DNA from: Chromera velia
Taxonomy: Eukaryota > Sar > Chromeraceae
NCBI GenBank assembly: GCA_018398765.1
Contig: JAHBMJ010005809.1
Coordinates: forward strand, 5,886-64,832
DNA length: 58,947 nucleotides
Direction of reading: 5' to 3'
Shown here: positions 20,901 through 33,649 of the stretch, one piece after another
Position numbering within the stretch: the first letter of the stretch is position 1
Layout: each line of letters opens with the position of its first letter
Program-made: the position numbers and the translations under genes
The notes under the pieces: model-generated
What the model was told of the DNA's origin: nothing
The model's database searches: none
Seen by the model: the letters and a program-made list of their open reading frames with translations, nothing else

Positions 20901-23900
20901 CTCCTGATGTCGGAGTTTTGTTTTGCAAGGAGGAGGACTCAGGGAGGGCAGCTCCCCTCTCGTCCCTTTCCGCAGCTCTGATTATTCGTGAAGCTGTGTG
21001 ACTGGGTTCTTGTGGTCGCCTCTGACTGTCTCTCTCTCGTTGTTTGCTGCTTTGGAAGGGAGAGGAAGGTTGGGGGTCTAGATGGGGAGGTGGAGTGGAG
21101 GCTTGGAGACTGTCAGTAATGTGCTCATGGTCTTTCGTGCTGTTTTGCTTTCTGCTCTCTTCTTTGCTCCTTCCTCGATGCCTCTCTCCATCGACCTTTT
21201 TGTCTTTGACTTTAAAAATCGCCCCCCCCTCTCTTTCTCTCTCGCGATCCGGAAGAGGATCTAAGCGGATCGACGCGGGTCGGCTCCCGCCCCCGCTGTT
21301 GTTTAAACTTCTTGGATCTCGCTGAGATTCCCTCTCTCGTTCTGCAAAAGAACCGATATTCATGGAGCTGTTGAAGGGAGGGGATGGAGAGGCACCATTC
21401 ATCTGAAGGAACGGCGCGACCTTTCCTTTGTCTCTTTCAGCAGAAAGCCGCTCTCTCTCGTTCTCTCTTTCCTTCTCAGCAGAAAAGTCTAGAGAAAGAT
21501 AAGAGGCAGAGAGACGATTGCGACGAGCAGCCGCACGAAATCTTTCACCAAATGGCAAAGCCGACACCCTGCTGTTCGCGTCACCCTCCATGTTATCCTC
21601 TCCATTCAGTCTCTCTTCCCTTGGCTCATCCCCCTCAGGTTCACTGGAAGCCGCAGCAGAAACTCCCGAATGTTCTCCGCCGTCTTCCCTCGATGACTCT
21701 TGACGGCCTTTTATCGAATTTTCATTTCCTGTAGAGGACCGCTTGGCTTTCGACGCACTTTTGGGTCTTCTGCTTTTTCGACGACGGTGTCTTGATCGTG
21801 CGGAAGATTTTCCTCCTCCTCCTCCTCTTGCACTTCTCCTTCCTCCTCCCTCTTTGTCTTTTCTCTTGTGACTCCTCTGCGTGTCCATCCCTGTCGTCGT
21901 TTTATTTCCGTTCCCCCCATTTGAATTCATTCTGAGAGGTTCAGGCAGCAGAGGCAGCTTTGTGGAAGGCTTCTCCTTCTCAGCAACTCTGGTCTCCCCG
22001 GGTTCCTGTATCCATGCAGCAAACACACAAACAGCTTCCCATGTGTACGCATACAAGGCACGGAAAAGGCAGACACCGGTCACGCACAGAAACTGTTTGC
22101 CTTTCTTTCGCATGCATATTCGAAGACACAGAGGAACTCGAAGAGGCAACCAGACGCACATCTGGAAAAGAAATGTTTTCTGTACCCTTTCTTAGACGTG
22201 CACAGGAGCATTTATGTACTTTCTATGCGCTCGCCAAAAAGGCCAACCAGATGACTAGTCGCCTGATTTTTGTTGTGGGAGTTTTAAACAACCCGAGGCC
22301 GAACATGCCTCTTAGAGAGGAGGCAGGAATGCGGACGAGCTACCTAAACTCCGGGCAGGATGAAAAAAGAGAGGGCCAAGTAAACTTTTGGGCACCATTG
22401 AAAAGAACAAAATCGCACTATTTATTTATTTCTGTTCCTCTCGAAACTTACTTACCGTCTTTGCTTTGTGTTTCCGAGATGAATCCGCATCTCTTCGTCC
22501 ATCTCCTGGAGCCATTCCTGCAGCATCTCTCTGAGAGTGTCTCTCCAAGGCGGTTTGATGCGTTTCTACTGTGAGACCTGAATGAGCGTTGAGGGGGGAG
22601 GGGGTCGTTGTCTGCTCTTTGTCTTTCCCCCCGCTTTCTTTTTGACGACTTGGGGAAATCGACACCTCGAGTGAGGGGTTTTTGGCGGCAAACAGAAACG
22701 AATCACCGGAGGGCACACAGAAAGGACGCGATGGTCTTTCCTTCTCTCTCTGTCGTTCGTTTGTGGCTCGATGATCCTCTGTCTCGCTTTCCTGTTGCCT
22801 CCTCAAATTTGCATGATCTTCTGCGAACACCTGCTTTCTTCTTCTTCCACCACCGCTATTCCCTTCTACAGCATCCTCCGGAAGGGTGTGGGGTTGGGTG
22901 GAGACGGAACCACGTGAAGGGCGTGGGGGGGAGCGACGGGCTGAGAATAGACTGGCGTAGGTTCCGATGTCACGCTCTGTTTCCGAGTCCGTCTCTGTCC
23001 TTGCTGGCTCGAGGGTACTGCGCATGATCCTCCCTCCTGTATGCGCCTTTCTGTTCGCCCCTTCTCTTTTCTCTTCCTCTAGTATGATTTCCATTCGCTC
23101 GGCAATCAACTTCTTCTGCTGGCCTCCTGGGAAGGTCCAGGAGGGGGCAGCAGAAGACGGAGAGGAAGAGGAATTTGAGGGGGAACAGGAGACCGGTGCG
23201 GGTCCTGAGGCTTTTCCTGAAGGGCCTCCATCGATTCCTCTTTCTCTGTTTTCTGCCTGGGCGACTGCAGCCTCTCTCCTCAGTGCTTCGGCAGTGGCAA
23301 CGTCTGCTCTCCTCTTCGGTGGAGAGGATGATAGCAGAGAGGAAGCATGGAGACCGGAAGAAGGGGAAGATTTGTTCGCCCTCTGCTGATGCGGAGGCGA
23401 AGAGAGACCGGGGGAGGCGGGGGAAGAGGGAAGCTGCGGTGAGCCTGCTGCGGTAGCGCTCTTTCGAGTTGCTGCTGCAGCTGGAGTGATCACTGGCCCC
23501 TCTGACTTTCTGTCTAAAGGAGGTGTGCTTGTCTTGGGCAGACCTTCGAGAGTTAGAGTAATCTCTTTGAGCAGAGAGGTGGACTTTGAAGGAGGACTTT
23601 CTTTGGGTGGGGATCTTTTGGGAGAAGCCGGCGTGGGGGTGTTGTGAGTGATCTCAGTGGAAGTTTTTTCGTTTCCTTTTTTGTCCTTCTCGTTTTCCCG
23701 GACAGCTGTGTTGAGGGAAATGGGACGGGTGCCCTCTTTCGTGGGAGAGACGGGCAAATCCTCTCTCTCAGACTCAAAATTGTCAGGGAGAAGATGTGAA
23801 AATGCCTTTGAGCCTGATAATGGAGCCGTCTCAGTCTTCTTTGCTGCCGGTGAATGCAGCTGTGCAGTAGGATCATCATGTGACTGCTGTCGGCTACGCA

Positions 23901-26900
23901 TTTTGTCTCTCTCCCTGTCCGTCTCTTTCCCGCAGGGCTTCCGACTCGAAGTAATGGAAGGATTCTCAAGGGGGTTTGGACGACCTCCGGTCTCCGTCAC
24001 CTCGTTCTGATGACCTCCTGCCTGCTCCCTGTCCGATCCCCTTTCCCTTTCCCTGTTCCCTTGGGAACCAGATGAATCCTCTGATGGCGTGATTGTAAAG
24101 TTATCCAGAGTCTCCTTCAGGAAAGGACCTTCCTCCTCCTCTCCTCTCATCGGCTCCTCCTCCTCCCTCTCACCCCCCCTGTCCGCACTGAATGCACTAG
24201 TGGCTCGGGCAGTTGCCTCACGCCAGGGCGCCGCAAGGCGAGTGTAGAGACCTCGAACCCCCTGTGCGCCTCTCCCGTTTGTGGAAGGAGGGGGGGCTTC
24301 GGAAGAGAAAGCAGGCAGAGGGACAGGCAGATGGATGGGAAACCCCGGCTGCCGAATCTGTCCGTTTTTGTCTGGAGAATTCCCTCCGCTGTTTCCCTCT
24401 TGTTGCTTCTGCGTCTGCGGTTGATTTGAAGAAGCATCTGCTGCTGCGGCATTCTTGGACAGTGCTTGAAAAAGAGGTCGGGACAAGACTGGGGAGAGTT
24501 TTCCGGGGTTGGGGTTTGGACTTCCAACCGGATCGAGGGAAAGCTGTTCGAATCGTCTAACAGAAGCCGTATGGAGATCTGATGAGTCTAAGAGACTCTT
24601 TGGCTGTTCATCGCTCCCCTCTCTCTCTCTGGGAGGTGACAATCGTTTCCATCCGGCAAATCCGCTCTCTTCCTTCTGCTGTTGTTGCCGGTCCTTTTGG
24701 TGTCTCTCGGGAGACGACGAGGAGGATGGCGAGAGCTTTTCGGAGACGCGCAACGCAGCTCTCAGCTCACGCGAGGGAGAGGGTACCGCAGCAGCTGCAG
24801 CCTGGGAGGAAGAGGAATAAGAGGGCAGATGCTTGGGCGGTGAAGGTGAGGTGCCAGTCTTGTTGTCGGGTTTTGTGTTTGAGGAGGATGGTGTGAGGAG
24901 ACCTACAGTGCGGGGTTGCACCTGGCCGTGTTGGCTGGGAGGGCCCATTGGGCTCTGTGGACGTTGGGAGGATGGGCGGAGGTTTCGGTGTTGGGTTGTT
25001 CGCTGGGGGGGTGAGTGGGTGTTCGCTCCGTTGAAGGCCAAGCGATTTGAATATCGCAGGTTCAATGCGGTGCTCGTCTGGTGGTTTGATTGCGTGTGTT
25101 GTGCGATAAAGTAAAAAGGAAATTGTTGAGGCATCGGGAGAGCTGGACAGTCCAGTGGAGAGACAAACCATCCGGGTGTTTGGAATTGAACTTCCCCTGC
25201 TGCGTTGTTGTTTTGCTGTGGAGGTGTGGGGTTGGAATTCTGATTTTGGGTGTGCACGATTGCAGTCAGAGACCCACTGGCACCCATGGTCGACGCCCCT
25301 GTGTGGGCCCCTCCAGTGGGAGACGCCAAACCGAAGTGAGCGCAGGGAGGACCGGAAATGCAATTGGACACAGAGACAGGCCGAAAAGCACCAGCGGCTG
25401 TTGATGCTGCCGCCGCTCCGTTCATATTCGTGTGGGGGGAGGAGGTGAGAGCGAAAGAGGAAAGGGAAGCTGAGGCTCCTGTGAAGAGCCCCGGCACGAT
25501 CTGTTGGGCTCCCGTTTTCAAAAGGGCCCCGGCATCCTTTGGGACCCCATCACCTGAAGACTTCCACCTCTCTCTGTCCCAGGCCGTACCGGGACCCGCT
25601 GGAGGGACGGGTGCGAGAATGGACAGGAGATTCGAAGGAAGAGACCCTGACGGTAAAGGTCCTGCTGGCGGCGGGTCAGGTAAACAGGGAGCCCAGCCTT
25701 CAGAAAGAATAAAGTGGGGCCCGGATGACGCCGCCACCCCCACGGGAAGGGAGACGGGCGGGTCGAGGGGAGTGAATTTATCTCCAGCTGCAGGCCTTGG
25801 AACGGCAACCGCGTCATAGGGGGGCAAATCCCCCCCCCCCATGTTGAGAGGGGCGGCGGGGACTTCGAGAGGCACCAGGAGACCGTATTGGCTGTTGGAG
25901 GGTGCTGAGGGGAGACGGCTTGCGTAGGCTGGGTGTGCGAGATTTGGAATGACAGTCGATGACGAGGGGGCTGGCCACATCAGACCACCGTCGGGCAGAC
26001 ACTGCAAGCAAGCATGGATCCGCGCATCGTTTCGATCATCCGTTCAGACAGGAAGAGTGAGGTGTGGGAGGGCAGTGGAAACAGGTGAGAGTAAATCTTT
26101 CCTTCCATTTGAGTCAACTTTTTTGTTTCGGGCACAAGGGGATAGATTTGCGTCATGAGAAGGTGGAAGCTTCTGGAGGGCAGGCCAGGGTTTCAGGACA
26201 GGACGACAACACAAATGACAGCAAAATCAATGCGCCAAAGGAAGACTGACAAGGCAACAGAACGAACGGAGACCCCGACAAAGAGAAACGGCATCATGTC
26301 ACAGAAAGAAGAAGTGATGTTTTGCAAAAGGAAGATCCAGCTCTCGTGAGGAAATCCAGCGACTGCCGGCCATGAAGCTTCGAGGCTTGCAAGAAAAATA
26401 GACAAAACAAAGTGAAAGAAAGTCTTTCAAAAACGATCTTTCAGATTCGACCTTCTCTTCTCCCACAGAGACATACACATTGCAACAAAAATAAACCGGA
26501 AAAAGAAAAGGACTGACAGGCAAGTCACAACAGAGAGCGAAACTTCTGTAACCATACAGCGGCTTCTCTCTCTCCAGTCTCTCCCGCTCGTTCATCACAA
26601 CCGCCGACACAGACCAGACCTGAGATCTCCCAGGGGACCCCCCGCCTTCTTTGTCCTCCCCCCCGGATCCTTCCCTCTGCTGAAATTGATTGCGTCTCGG
26701 CGGACTGCCTCCACCGAGACGCCTGAGGGGCGAGCTGCCTGTTCCGTTGCCTCCCCGTGCCCCCCCCGCGACAGTCGCGAGGTCGTTCGCAGTGCACACT
26801 TGGGATTTCTTGCGCAGGTAGGCCTCCCATCCCGGTGCCTGCCTGTCGTGGAGGGCGTCCAGAGCTTCAGCGGTAAAGGCGCCTGCTGGCGGAGACGAGG

Positions 26901-27510
26901 GGCCGTTCCTGCCGATTGATCCTGTGCTTAAACTTGAGGAATGCTCAGGCTCAGTGGAGTAAAGCACACACGAAAGCGCAACCCTGCATGCAGTCAGAGG
27001 AAACAAATGGAGGACAAACGCATCAGAAGAACCACTACACAAAAGAGTGTGTGTATCCACATACCCAGTCAGCCAGGTGCATGCATGCATGTTGTGGGGG
27101 ACTGACCAATGGACCATTTGCTTGACCAGCATCGAAACGTCCTTTGGATAAGCAGTGTAGATCGACTCCGTCTTTTCCCTGTTATCCCCGACACCTCCAC
27201 TACCTCCCGTACCATGGGCATGGGTAGTAGATGCAGTCCCGAAGACCTCACTGTTCATCCCCTTCGTCAGAAAGGGACTTTGAAGAGGCACAGGGTTCAG
27301 GGTCGAGGGAAGACCGAAACCGTTTTCGCTCCCCTTCTGGTGGCGATCCACGCTTGTCTCTCTGCCAGAAGCTCTGCGGAATTGCTGGGCTACTATCCTC
27401 CCCCTCCGCGCGTCCATTTTTCCCAAGCCATTATACATGGAGAGCTTGGTGAACTGCACCTCTGCCTGGCTGGAACTCTGTCCAGCTGACCCCTTCCCTT
27501 TCTTCTTCAT
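17942..27510 (-). CDS. Five-exon gene for a very long Ser/Pro/Gln/Arg-rich protein (about 2702 aa), function unknown
   Basis: Exons, minus strand: 27510-27107, 26983-26518, 26001-22456, 22005-19961, 19589-17942 (TAG). All introns are GT-AG (donors GTCAGT, GTCAGT, GTAAGT, GTAAGT) and phases 2, 0, 0, 2 agree, giving 8109 coding bases, divisible by three. Only the first 290 residues look folded: a segment with YPKDVSMLVKQMVHW joined across intron 1 to VALSCVLYSTEPEH, and AFTAEALDALHD further on. The remainder is low complexity: Gln runs, poly-Ser, Arg/Glu repeats (RERERE-like), Pro stretches and Gly runs, ending in a strongly basic tail (KKTKKRGTSQKR). This looks like a disordered scaffold, probably nuclear given the basic tail, which is inference. 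I recognise no family. A cluster of TGCATGCA motifs lies upstream of the start. Confidence 0.75.
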
Positions 27511-27659
27511 CTTCTTCCTGGTCTCTTCTTTCCTTTCCTTTCACTACGCCCCCCTCTTCTTCGAGGGCGATGGAACAATCAATGCCGAGCTGGCTTGATT
27601 TGATGAGACGCCATCGCCCGAACTGTATGTAGCGATCGGATGTACATCATATGAATGCA

Positions 27660-27971
27660 TGTGCTGCAGTGTGCATGCATGGATACGCACATGCAAAGAA
27701 TGCCTTGAGGGGATTTCATTAGGCGACCGTTTAATACACGCAGAAGTGGAACAGTGCCACCCACCTTTCTTTCGACTTTGCAGGCTCCTTGGCAGTCGGG
27801 ATCGGAAGACAGTTGGACCGCGTCGATCTGACAATTATATATATATATAAGAAACTATATATACATGCATATATATCGACACCATGCATGCAGATCGCGA
27901 GCCACGTACGAGAGTGCATGGGCGCGCACTGCATGCATCGCGCCGAACGGAGATTGCAATGCATGCATGCA
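27660..27971. promoter_or_regulatory. Cluster of TGCATGCA motifs upstream of the 2702-aa gene
   Basis: Five copies of the 8-base palindrome occur at 27672, 27885, 27930, 27960 and 27964, 160-460 bases upstream of the ATG at 27510. Two more lie in intron 1 (27078, 27082). TGCATGCA is a known ApiAP2 binding motif in apicomplexans. As a random 8-mer it would be expected far less than once in 300 bases. A regulatory role is inference; it may instead be a small microsatellite-like amplification. Confidence 0.45.
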
Positions 27972-28088
27972 TGTGTGGGGGGAAGTACACAAACTTTGTG
28001 TTTTGTCACCGTTCTGCTCCCGGCCACTTTGCAGAATTCAACACAAGTGAAATCATTTTTTTTTTTTAACCGCGTGTTTAATATCGCA

Positions 28089-28200
28089 TGTTAGCGCAAC
28101 ACGGCATGTACACGGCATGTCTTTGGGGCCACGGTCAGAGCTAGCCGATTTTGATTGATCGATCGAGATTTCGATTGACAAGTATGTTTGTAACACTGCA
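28089..28200 (+). repeat. Left LTR, first part (112 bp)
   Basis: Differs from 36840-36951 by four transitions over 112 bases. It ends exactly at CTGCA, where the 6.8-kb TIR element begins. Confidence 0.85.
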
Positions 28201-28240
28201 TTATTACGGAATCCGGACGGCATCCGGGTTGGGCAATCCG
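28201..28240 (+). repeat. Left TIR of the 6775-bp element
   Basis: Shares TTAnT, GGAATCyGG, CGG and ATCCGGGTT, in that order, with the reverse complement of 34936-34975, with small gaps. Confidence 0.65.
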
Positions 28241-28575
28241 GAGGGCGCGCCGAAGGCGCGCGGTCCCCAACATTTTTCAATTTGGATGACTTGACCGCGA
28301 AGCGGGTGCCAATATGCACGCGTGCCCTTCAAAATCTTCTGGACTCTCATCCAGACTACATGACGTGCGTGCATCACTGCCGGGGCCTTTTTGTCGCTCG
28401 CAAATTTAGCTATTCCACCACCTTGACATGCAGGGACTAGAGACGGGACTGTTGCTATTGGGTACACACTCCATTTTTTCCTTCGTGAGGAAGCCTCCAA
28501 TTGCCAAGAACAAAACCATTGTCAACGATCTATCTGTCTCTTCTGCTCTCTTCTTATTGTTCTTAGGTGCCGATC

Positions 28576-29367
28576 ATGCAGCCGATGTTTGCCACGGCGG
28601 CCGCGGTAGCAAAGTCTGTCATTCAGTCTGATTCCCTTCTCTCGCATAAAGAAAAGCAGAAGTTGAAACAAGACGTGGATGCTTACACAGGCAAGGTAAA
28701 TGAGGTTGACATAGACTCCGCACTCTCTCCACAAGAGAAGAGGGAGAGAAAAACTTGGATTCTTTCGTTTGCCGGACGAGATAGGAGGAAGCTGCATTTC
28801 GGTTAGTATGGTCAAAATAACTATGCCATGATGGTAAAAAACAAGACGTTTGTCAAGATCCAGAGGGGGCACCATTCGAAGGGGGCTAGAGTTGAAAAGT
28901 TTCTCGAATATGTCTTGGACAGGGAGAACAATCCTTGGTATGTCCCCTCAAATCTGTCAGCTCCTTCTTTTCTCGATCGGCTGAACCAGTTAAGACAAGC
29001 AAAGGATAAAGCGGCAGAAGCAAAACTGTCTGGTCAGGAGGCAAAGGCAGCGGTAGACAAAGCCACTGCCAAGGCCTTCCAGTTGCACCAGTTCGGACAA
29101 AAGAGAAAGGCAGACGAGAGAGCCGTGCTGCTTGTCGGAGAAATGCAGGAAGAGGAGGAGGAGGAGGAGAAGGAGGAGGGAGGTGAGGTGCACAGAGAAA
29201 GGGGGAACGAAGCTCTGAGACTGAGAGAAGCTCACCCCATCAAGAAGTGTAAAAAGGAAGAGGTGGAGAAGAAGGAGCCTGAGGCCCCTCCGTCTGTCAC
29301 GGTCCCTGCAAGGGCTTCCACCGAATTGTCAGAGTCCGTGGTTTGCACCTATGACATGGTGCAGTAA
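28576..29367 (+). pseudogene. Plus-strand gene of the 6775-bp element, unknown function, one in-frame TAG
   Basis: An ATG at 28576 follows an acceptor-like TTATTGTTCTTAG at 28566, so a 5' exon may lie upstream. The frame runs for about 263 codons to TAA 29365, broken only by TAG 28804, with the same frame on both sides (HFG-stop-YGQNNYAMM); CAG to TAG would explain it. The N-terminal part has KEKQKLKQDVDAYTGKVNE and FVKIQRGHHSKGARVEKFLE. The C-terminal part is Lys/Glu/Ala-rich with a poly-Glu run, probably a coiled coil. No family is recognised. It could be an accessory DNA- or RNA-binding protein of the element, which is inference. Confidence 0.55.
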
Positions 29368-29369
29368 GG

Positions 29370-30189
29370 GAAGCAAAAAGAGGGAGAAAAAAACAAAGCT
29401 GTCGAGTGATGTTCCTCCTCCATGCTATGATTCTCTCCTTGGTCCCTCTTTTTTTCTCTGAGAGACTCTAAGTTGAAACCAAAACCGTTACAGGGCTCTT
29501 ATTGCTTCTACATGTCTGTTTGTCTGTTTGTTTGCCTGTCTGTCTGCCTGCCTGACAACTTTGGACGGCAGAGAGAGGAAAAGAAGACCCTAATTACTTG
29601 ATTTTGTCGATCAATTACTTGATTACTACCTGCTTGCATGGCATTGCGACGTCGATCCTCATTGCCCTTGTCATTACAGTGTGGTACCTCTGACAGCAAC
29701 CTCCTTTATAGTACCAATTAAAATATCGAATGAACTGCTTTAATACTGCTTTAAGAACAGTCATATATATATATATATATATATAGAAAGTGCCTTATGA
29801 TTTAGTAGTGAATGCGAGTATTATTGCCATAACTTTTAGTTTATATACATATAGTTAAAATTTAAGTGACAATTAACTTGAAGACCTTTTCTATTTTTTT
29901 TAGAGTCATATAAGTACTACTAATAGTATATCTAATACTATATTCTAGTTGTGCACATTATTTTTTTTAAAAAAATACAGTATAAGTAAATATAGTTATC
30001 TAGTGCTGCAATAGCACCCTAGTAATTACATTGTAAAAATTTAATTTATACGAATATTTTTAGTTTTATCTGAGATTATTGATAAATTGATAAGTGTTAC
30101 AGTTTTGTTTTTTATGAATCTTCAACGACAGGATGCATCAATTTGTTGGTATTGTTGGAGGCTATAGCGTTCTGAACTGTGATGTTTGC
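29370..30189. other. AT-rich spacer between the convergent genes of the 6775-bp element
   Basis: There is a (TA)n run at 29762-29785 and a CTGTCTGTTTGT-type repeat near 29515-29550. No gene is seen. It probably holds both transcription ends. Confidence 0.5.
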
Positions 30190-31583
30190 TTATGTGGCTG
30201 TTGCTCTCTTCTTGCGGGTTCTGGACAGAAAAGAGTCCATTGGACCCTTCATGACTTCCGTTTTTTGGCCTCTTTCTCTAACGACTGTGGCCTCTTTCTC
30301 TAAAAGCAACCATTTTCTTGGCTGGCCGGGAATCTGACTCACAATCAGAACCTCTTTATCCACTTTTATTTGTGTAATCAAAGATATAAAATTCTGTGAA
30401 TAACGCTCATATTTCTTGAGCACGTACTGATAGGCCGCATGCCATGCCTCTTTCCCCTCACCTCCCGTCGTTGTGACAAGCCCTTGCTCCATCACATAGT
30501 CCACAACAGTTGCCGCCTTCAGACGGTCTTGCACCAAGTCTCAGTGCAGATTTTTCTCATCCTTCGAAAATTTGAAAAGGGGCTTCCTCCTCTGTCTCTA
30601 TCCTCCTGACCCCTGCTCGATCGTTCCAAAGTATACCTCTATGTAGACTTCGAACAAAGTCTTTGGAGCGTATGTCTGCATGAGAGGCTCGTGCAACTAG
30701 GGCAGGCCCACTTTCTTAGGTTTTTTTGTAGGGAGCGCCTCTGGAAGGTCTTCTGCTGCTACTGCTGGGACCGTTACGGAATCCGATGCTGCTCTGGTGG
30801 GACTCCTGACTTCTGCGGCTGCTGCTGCATCTTGAGCCTGCTGGTTGGACTCTTGACGGCTCTTCTTTGGAGGTGGGCCGCCGCCTGGGACAAGGTCCCG
30901 CAAAAATTCGGGAAGGGCCCCCAAGGACTGCAAAGGGAGTGTTGTCTCAGCTTGTACCCTCCTACCTGCCGCTCTCTCACGGTGTTGCTGAAGTAGAGCT
31001 GCTCTGTGTGCTGTGGACCTGCGCTCGATGATGAAATAAAATGCTGTCGAAAATGGAGCAAATGCTCAATTCGAGCATTCCCGCGACTCAGCTTTATAAA
31101 TTCCTCTGCAAACATGCAGGACACCGTTTAACAGCTTCTATAAAAAAAGCCTTAGGGCGTAAGGCTAGGGCGTAAGGCAAAAGAAAGAGAAAAGGCAGGG
31201 GGAAGCAGGGGGGGGAAGGACAAAAAAAAAAGAAGAATAACGAAAAGGAGCTAGCCTTGAAAGAGCGTCAGACTGACCAGAAAAATATTTGCAATCTTCC
31301 AGTCTCTGAGCTTTTGCCTCTGCCCGGCTTTCTGATAAGTTCAGATGAATTTGAACGAGCTCACTCTACAATCCAAGGATGCGCTATCGGAGGGTGTTAA
31401 AATTTTCTGCCCCCCCCATCCTTGTCCTGGGCAGCTCGGCCAATAGTTCGTCCACTCCGAAGCGATTCGACCCAGGCACCTCGACCACGGCGATCGGACA
31501 GATCAAAACCAACGATCGACCCCCTCCGTTCAAATCTCCCAGAGGACCGACGACGTCTTCAACCTACAAAGAGGACAGGGGCC

Positions 31584-31618
31584 AACACACACACATACAT
31601 ACATATACACACACATAC

Positions 31619-31660
<42 letters not shown>

Positions 31661-31750
31661 ACACACATATACACACACACATAGTGTCACATACACACAC
31701 ACACACAGGAGGAGAGGTGCAAGCATCTGCCTTATTTTCACTGTTTTTAG

Positions 31751-31805
<55 letters not shown>

Positions 31806-31925
31806 CATACACACACACATACACACATACACATACACATACGGAGGGAGGGAGAGAGAGTGAGAAAGAGAAAAAGAGAAAGGGAAAGAGAAAAAGAGAA
31901 AGAGAAAGAAAAAGAGAAAGACAGT
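31584..31925. repeat. (CA)n, (TA)n and (GA)n microsatellites
   Basis: Two long CA tracts (31584-31710, 31750-31830), the second grading into TA, then a GAGAAA-rich tract to about 31921. They lie in an intron of the minus-strand gene. Confidence 0.9.
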
Positions 31926-32353
31926 TACCTGATGGAGCACGCGGCGACGCACGCTCTCAGAGATGATGAAGTGAGGGTCTTCGGACTTGGTGAGGATCCG
32001 GATAAGAAGGACGCGATTTAGGACCAGCGCAAAGTCGAGATTGCCTGCATAAATCCAAATATATTGGATAAGTTATGCAACAAAAATGATAAACGCCAAA
32101 ATTGAAGATTGACACCACCGAGGGCACTACTTGGCTGACTGACCAAGATAGGCATCAAATCCGGGAATCACGCCCCTTAAAAAGTCAGAGCTGTTGAGAT
32201 GGGGATCCTTCACTTTCAAGCTGACGGCCCCGGCTGGCCCGCAGAGCTTGGCAGCGACCTTTGCATCCACATAAGACAGAAACTCTGAGATGTATGCCAA
32301 AATTTGTCCTCGCCCTCCTCCCTTGCTTTCTTTGTTTCCTTTTGAGAATCTGC

Positions 32354-32747
32354 AAGCAGAAGGAAGGAAGGAAGGAAGTAAGAAAGGAAGGAAGAAAGAG
32401 GTAAAGGGATCGAAGGAAGCAAGGAAGGAAGGAAGGGAGGAAAGAAGGAAGGAAGAAAGAGAGGAAGGGGTCGAAGGAAGGAAGAAAGGAAGGAAGGAAG
32501 GAAGGAAGGGAGGAAAGAAGGAAGGAAGAAAGGGAGGAAGGGATCGAAGGAAGGAAGGAAGGAAGAAAGGAAGGAAGGGAGGAAAGAAAAAAGGAGGGAA
32601 GGGAGGAAAGAAGGAAGGAAGAAAGGGAGGAAGGGATCGAAGGAAGGAAGGAAGGAAGGAAGGGCGGAAAGAAGGAAGGAAGGAAGGGAGGAAGGGATCG
32701 AAGGAAGGAAGGAAAGAAGGAAGGAAGGAAGGAAGGAAGGAAGGAGA
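32354..32747. repeat. (GGAA)n microsatellite block with GGGATCGAAGG interruptions
   Basis: About 390 bases of GGAA units broken at intervals by ATCGAAGG-type words, implying a higher-order unit of roughly 60-120 bases. It lies entirely inside the intron between the exons at 32868 and 32349, so the Phe/Leu/Pro/Ser reading frames across it are not real. Confidence 0.9.
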
Positions 32748-33315
32748 GGTACAAGCATCTGCCTCACTTCCACTTGACTCACCGGGCTCTTTCCTCAGAG
32801 TAGCCCGCGGTCTGCCCGTAATAGAGGGTACTCTTTTTGATGGCATGTGCGCCTTTCGCTTTGTTACGCTGTTATGAGTCCTCAAAAAAGCACTCCTTCT
32901 GCATAGGAGAAGCATGGGAAGTCTTAGAAAAGCAAGGGTTAAAAAAGAATAACATGGGCATTTTTCAAAAAAAGAGTAAAAAAGTAAACAGAAAAAGATA
33001 GCTGAAGGGAGCCAAACACAGAGGAAGCATAAGAACTAGCATGAGAAGATTGATAAATTAAAGGCCACGGAAAATCAAAGGAAGACTACTGATAAAAAAT
33101 TAGTCACCCTATACTGACCGTTGTAAGAAGGAATTCTTCTTCCGGGAAGACATCCCTCTTCATGACCGTCAACATCCCAACATGGATGTTGTACGGTTTG
33201 ATCAGGCTTCCTGCATGCTGCCCCGTCCTGTGACACCACAAGTGCCAGAAGGGCATAGACACGGTCTGTTTATTTTGTTTTTTCCATTTCTTCTGCTTCT
33301 GTGCTGGTGTAAAAG

Positions 33316-33470
33316 CACCTGCCGCAGCAGAAAAAAAGGAAGCAGAAGAGTTCAAGGCACCTGCCGCAGCAGAAGAAGAGGAAACAGAAGAGTTCGAGGC
33401 ACCTGCTAGGGCACCTGCCGCAGCAGAGGAAGAGGAAGCAGAAGAGTTCGAGACACCTGCCGCATCAAAA
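33316..33470. repeat. Tandem repeat GCACCTGCCGCAGCAGAAG-type
   Basis: Three to four copies of a roughly 45-base unit lie in the intron upstream of the exon ending at 33119 of the minus-strand gene. It is open in more than one frame, so coding use cannot be excluded. Confidence 0.7.
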
Positions 33471-33649
33471 GAAGAGGTAGCCTCCTGGATGACCTCTTCA
33501 TCCTCTTTATCCTCTGTCGACGCTCTCGTCCTTGCACACAAAAGTCTTCATTCCAATCGCTTCACTCTGCAAATTCCTTACAGGGGGGTTATCCTAGGGT
33601 ATCAGGTCTGCAAAATACCTGCAGGCAGGCACAATGGAAGACACAGACA

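Noticed and set aside
22608-25819. Plus-strand frames of 100-150 codons over the third exon of the 2702-aa gene
   Set aside because: All are antisense shadows of a long GC-rich coding exon with consistent splice phases on the minus strand.
31422-32021. Thr/His-rich reading frames over the CA microsatellite
   Set aside because: Pure low-complexity products of the repeat, open in several frames and on both strands.
32127-32915. Long Phe/Leu/Pro/Ser repeat proteins across the GGAA block in several frames
   Set aside because: They are translations of a microsatellite that lies within a GT-AG intron whose flanking exons join in phase.
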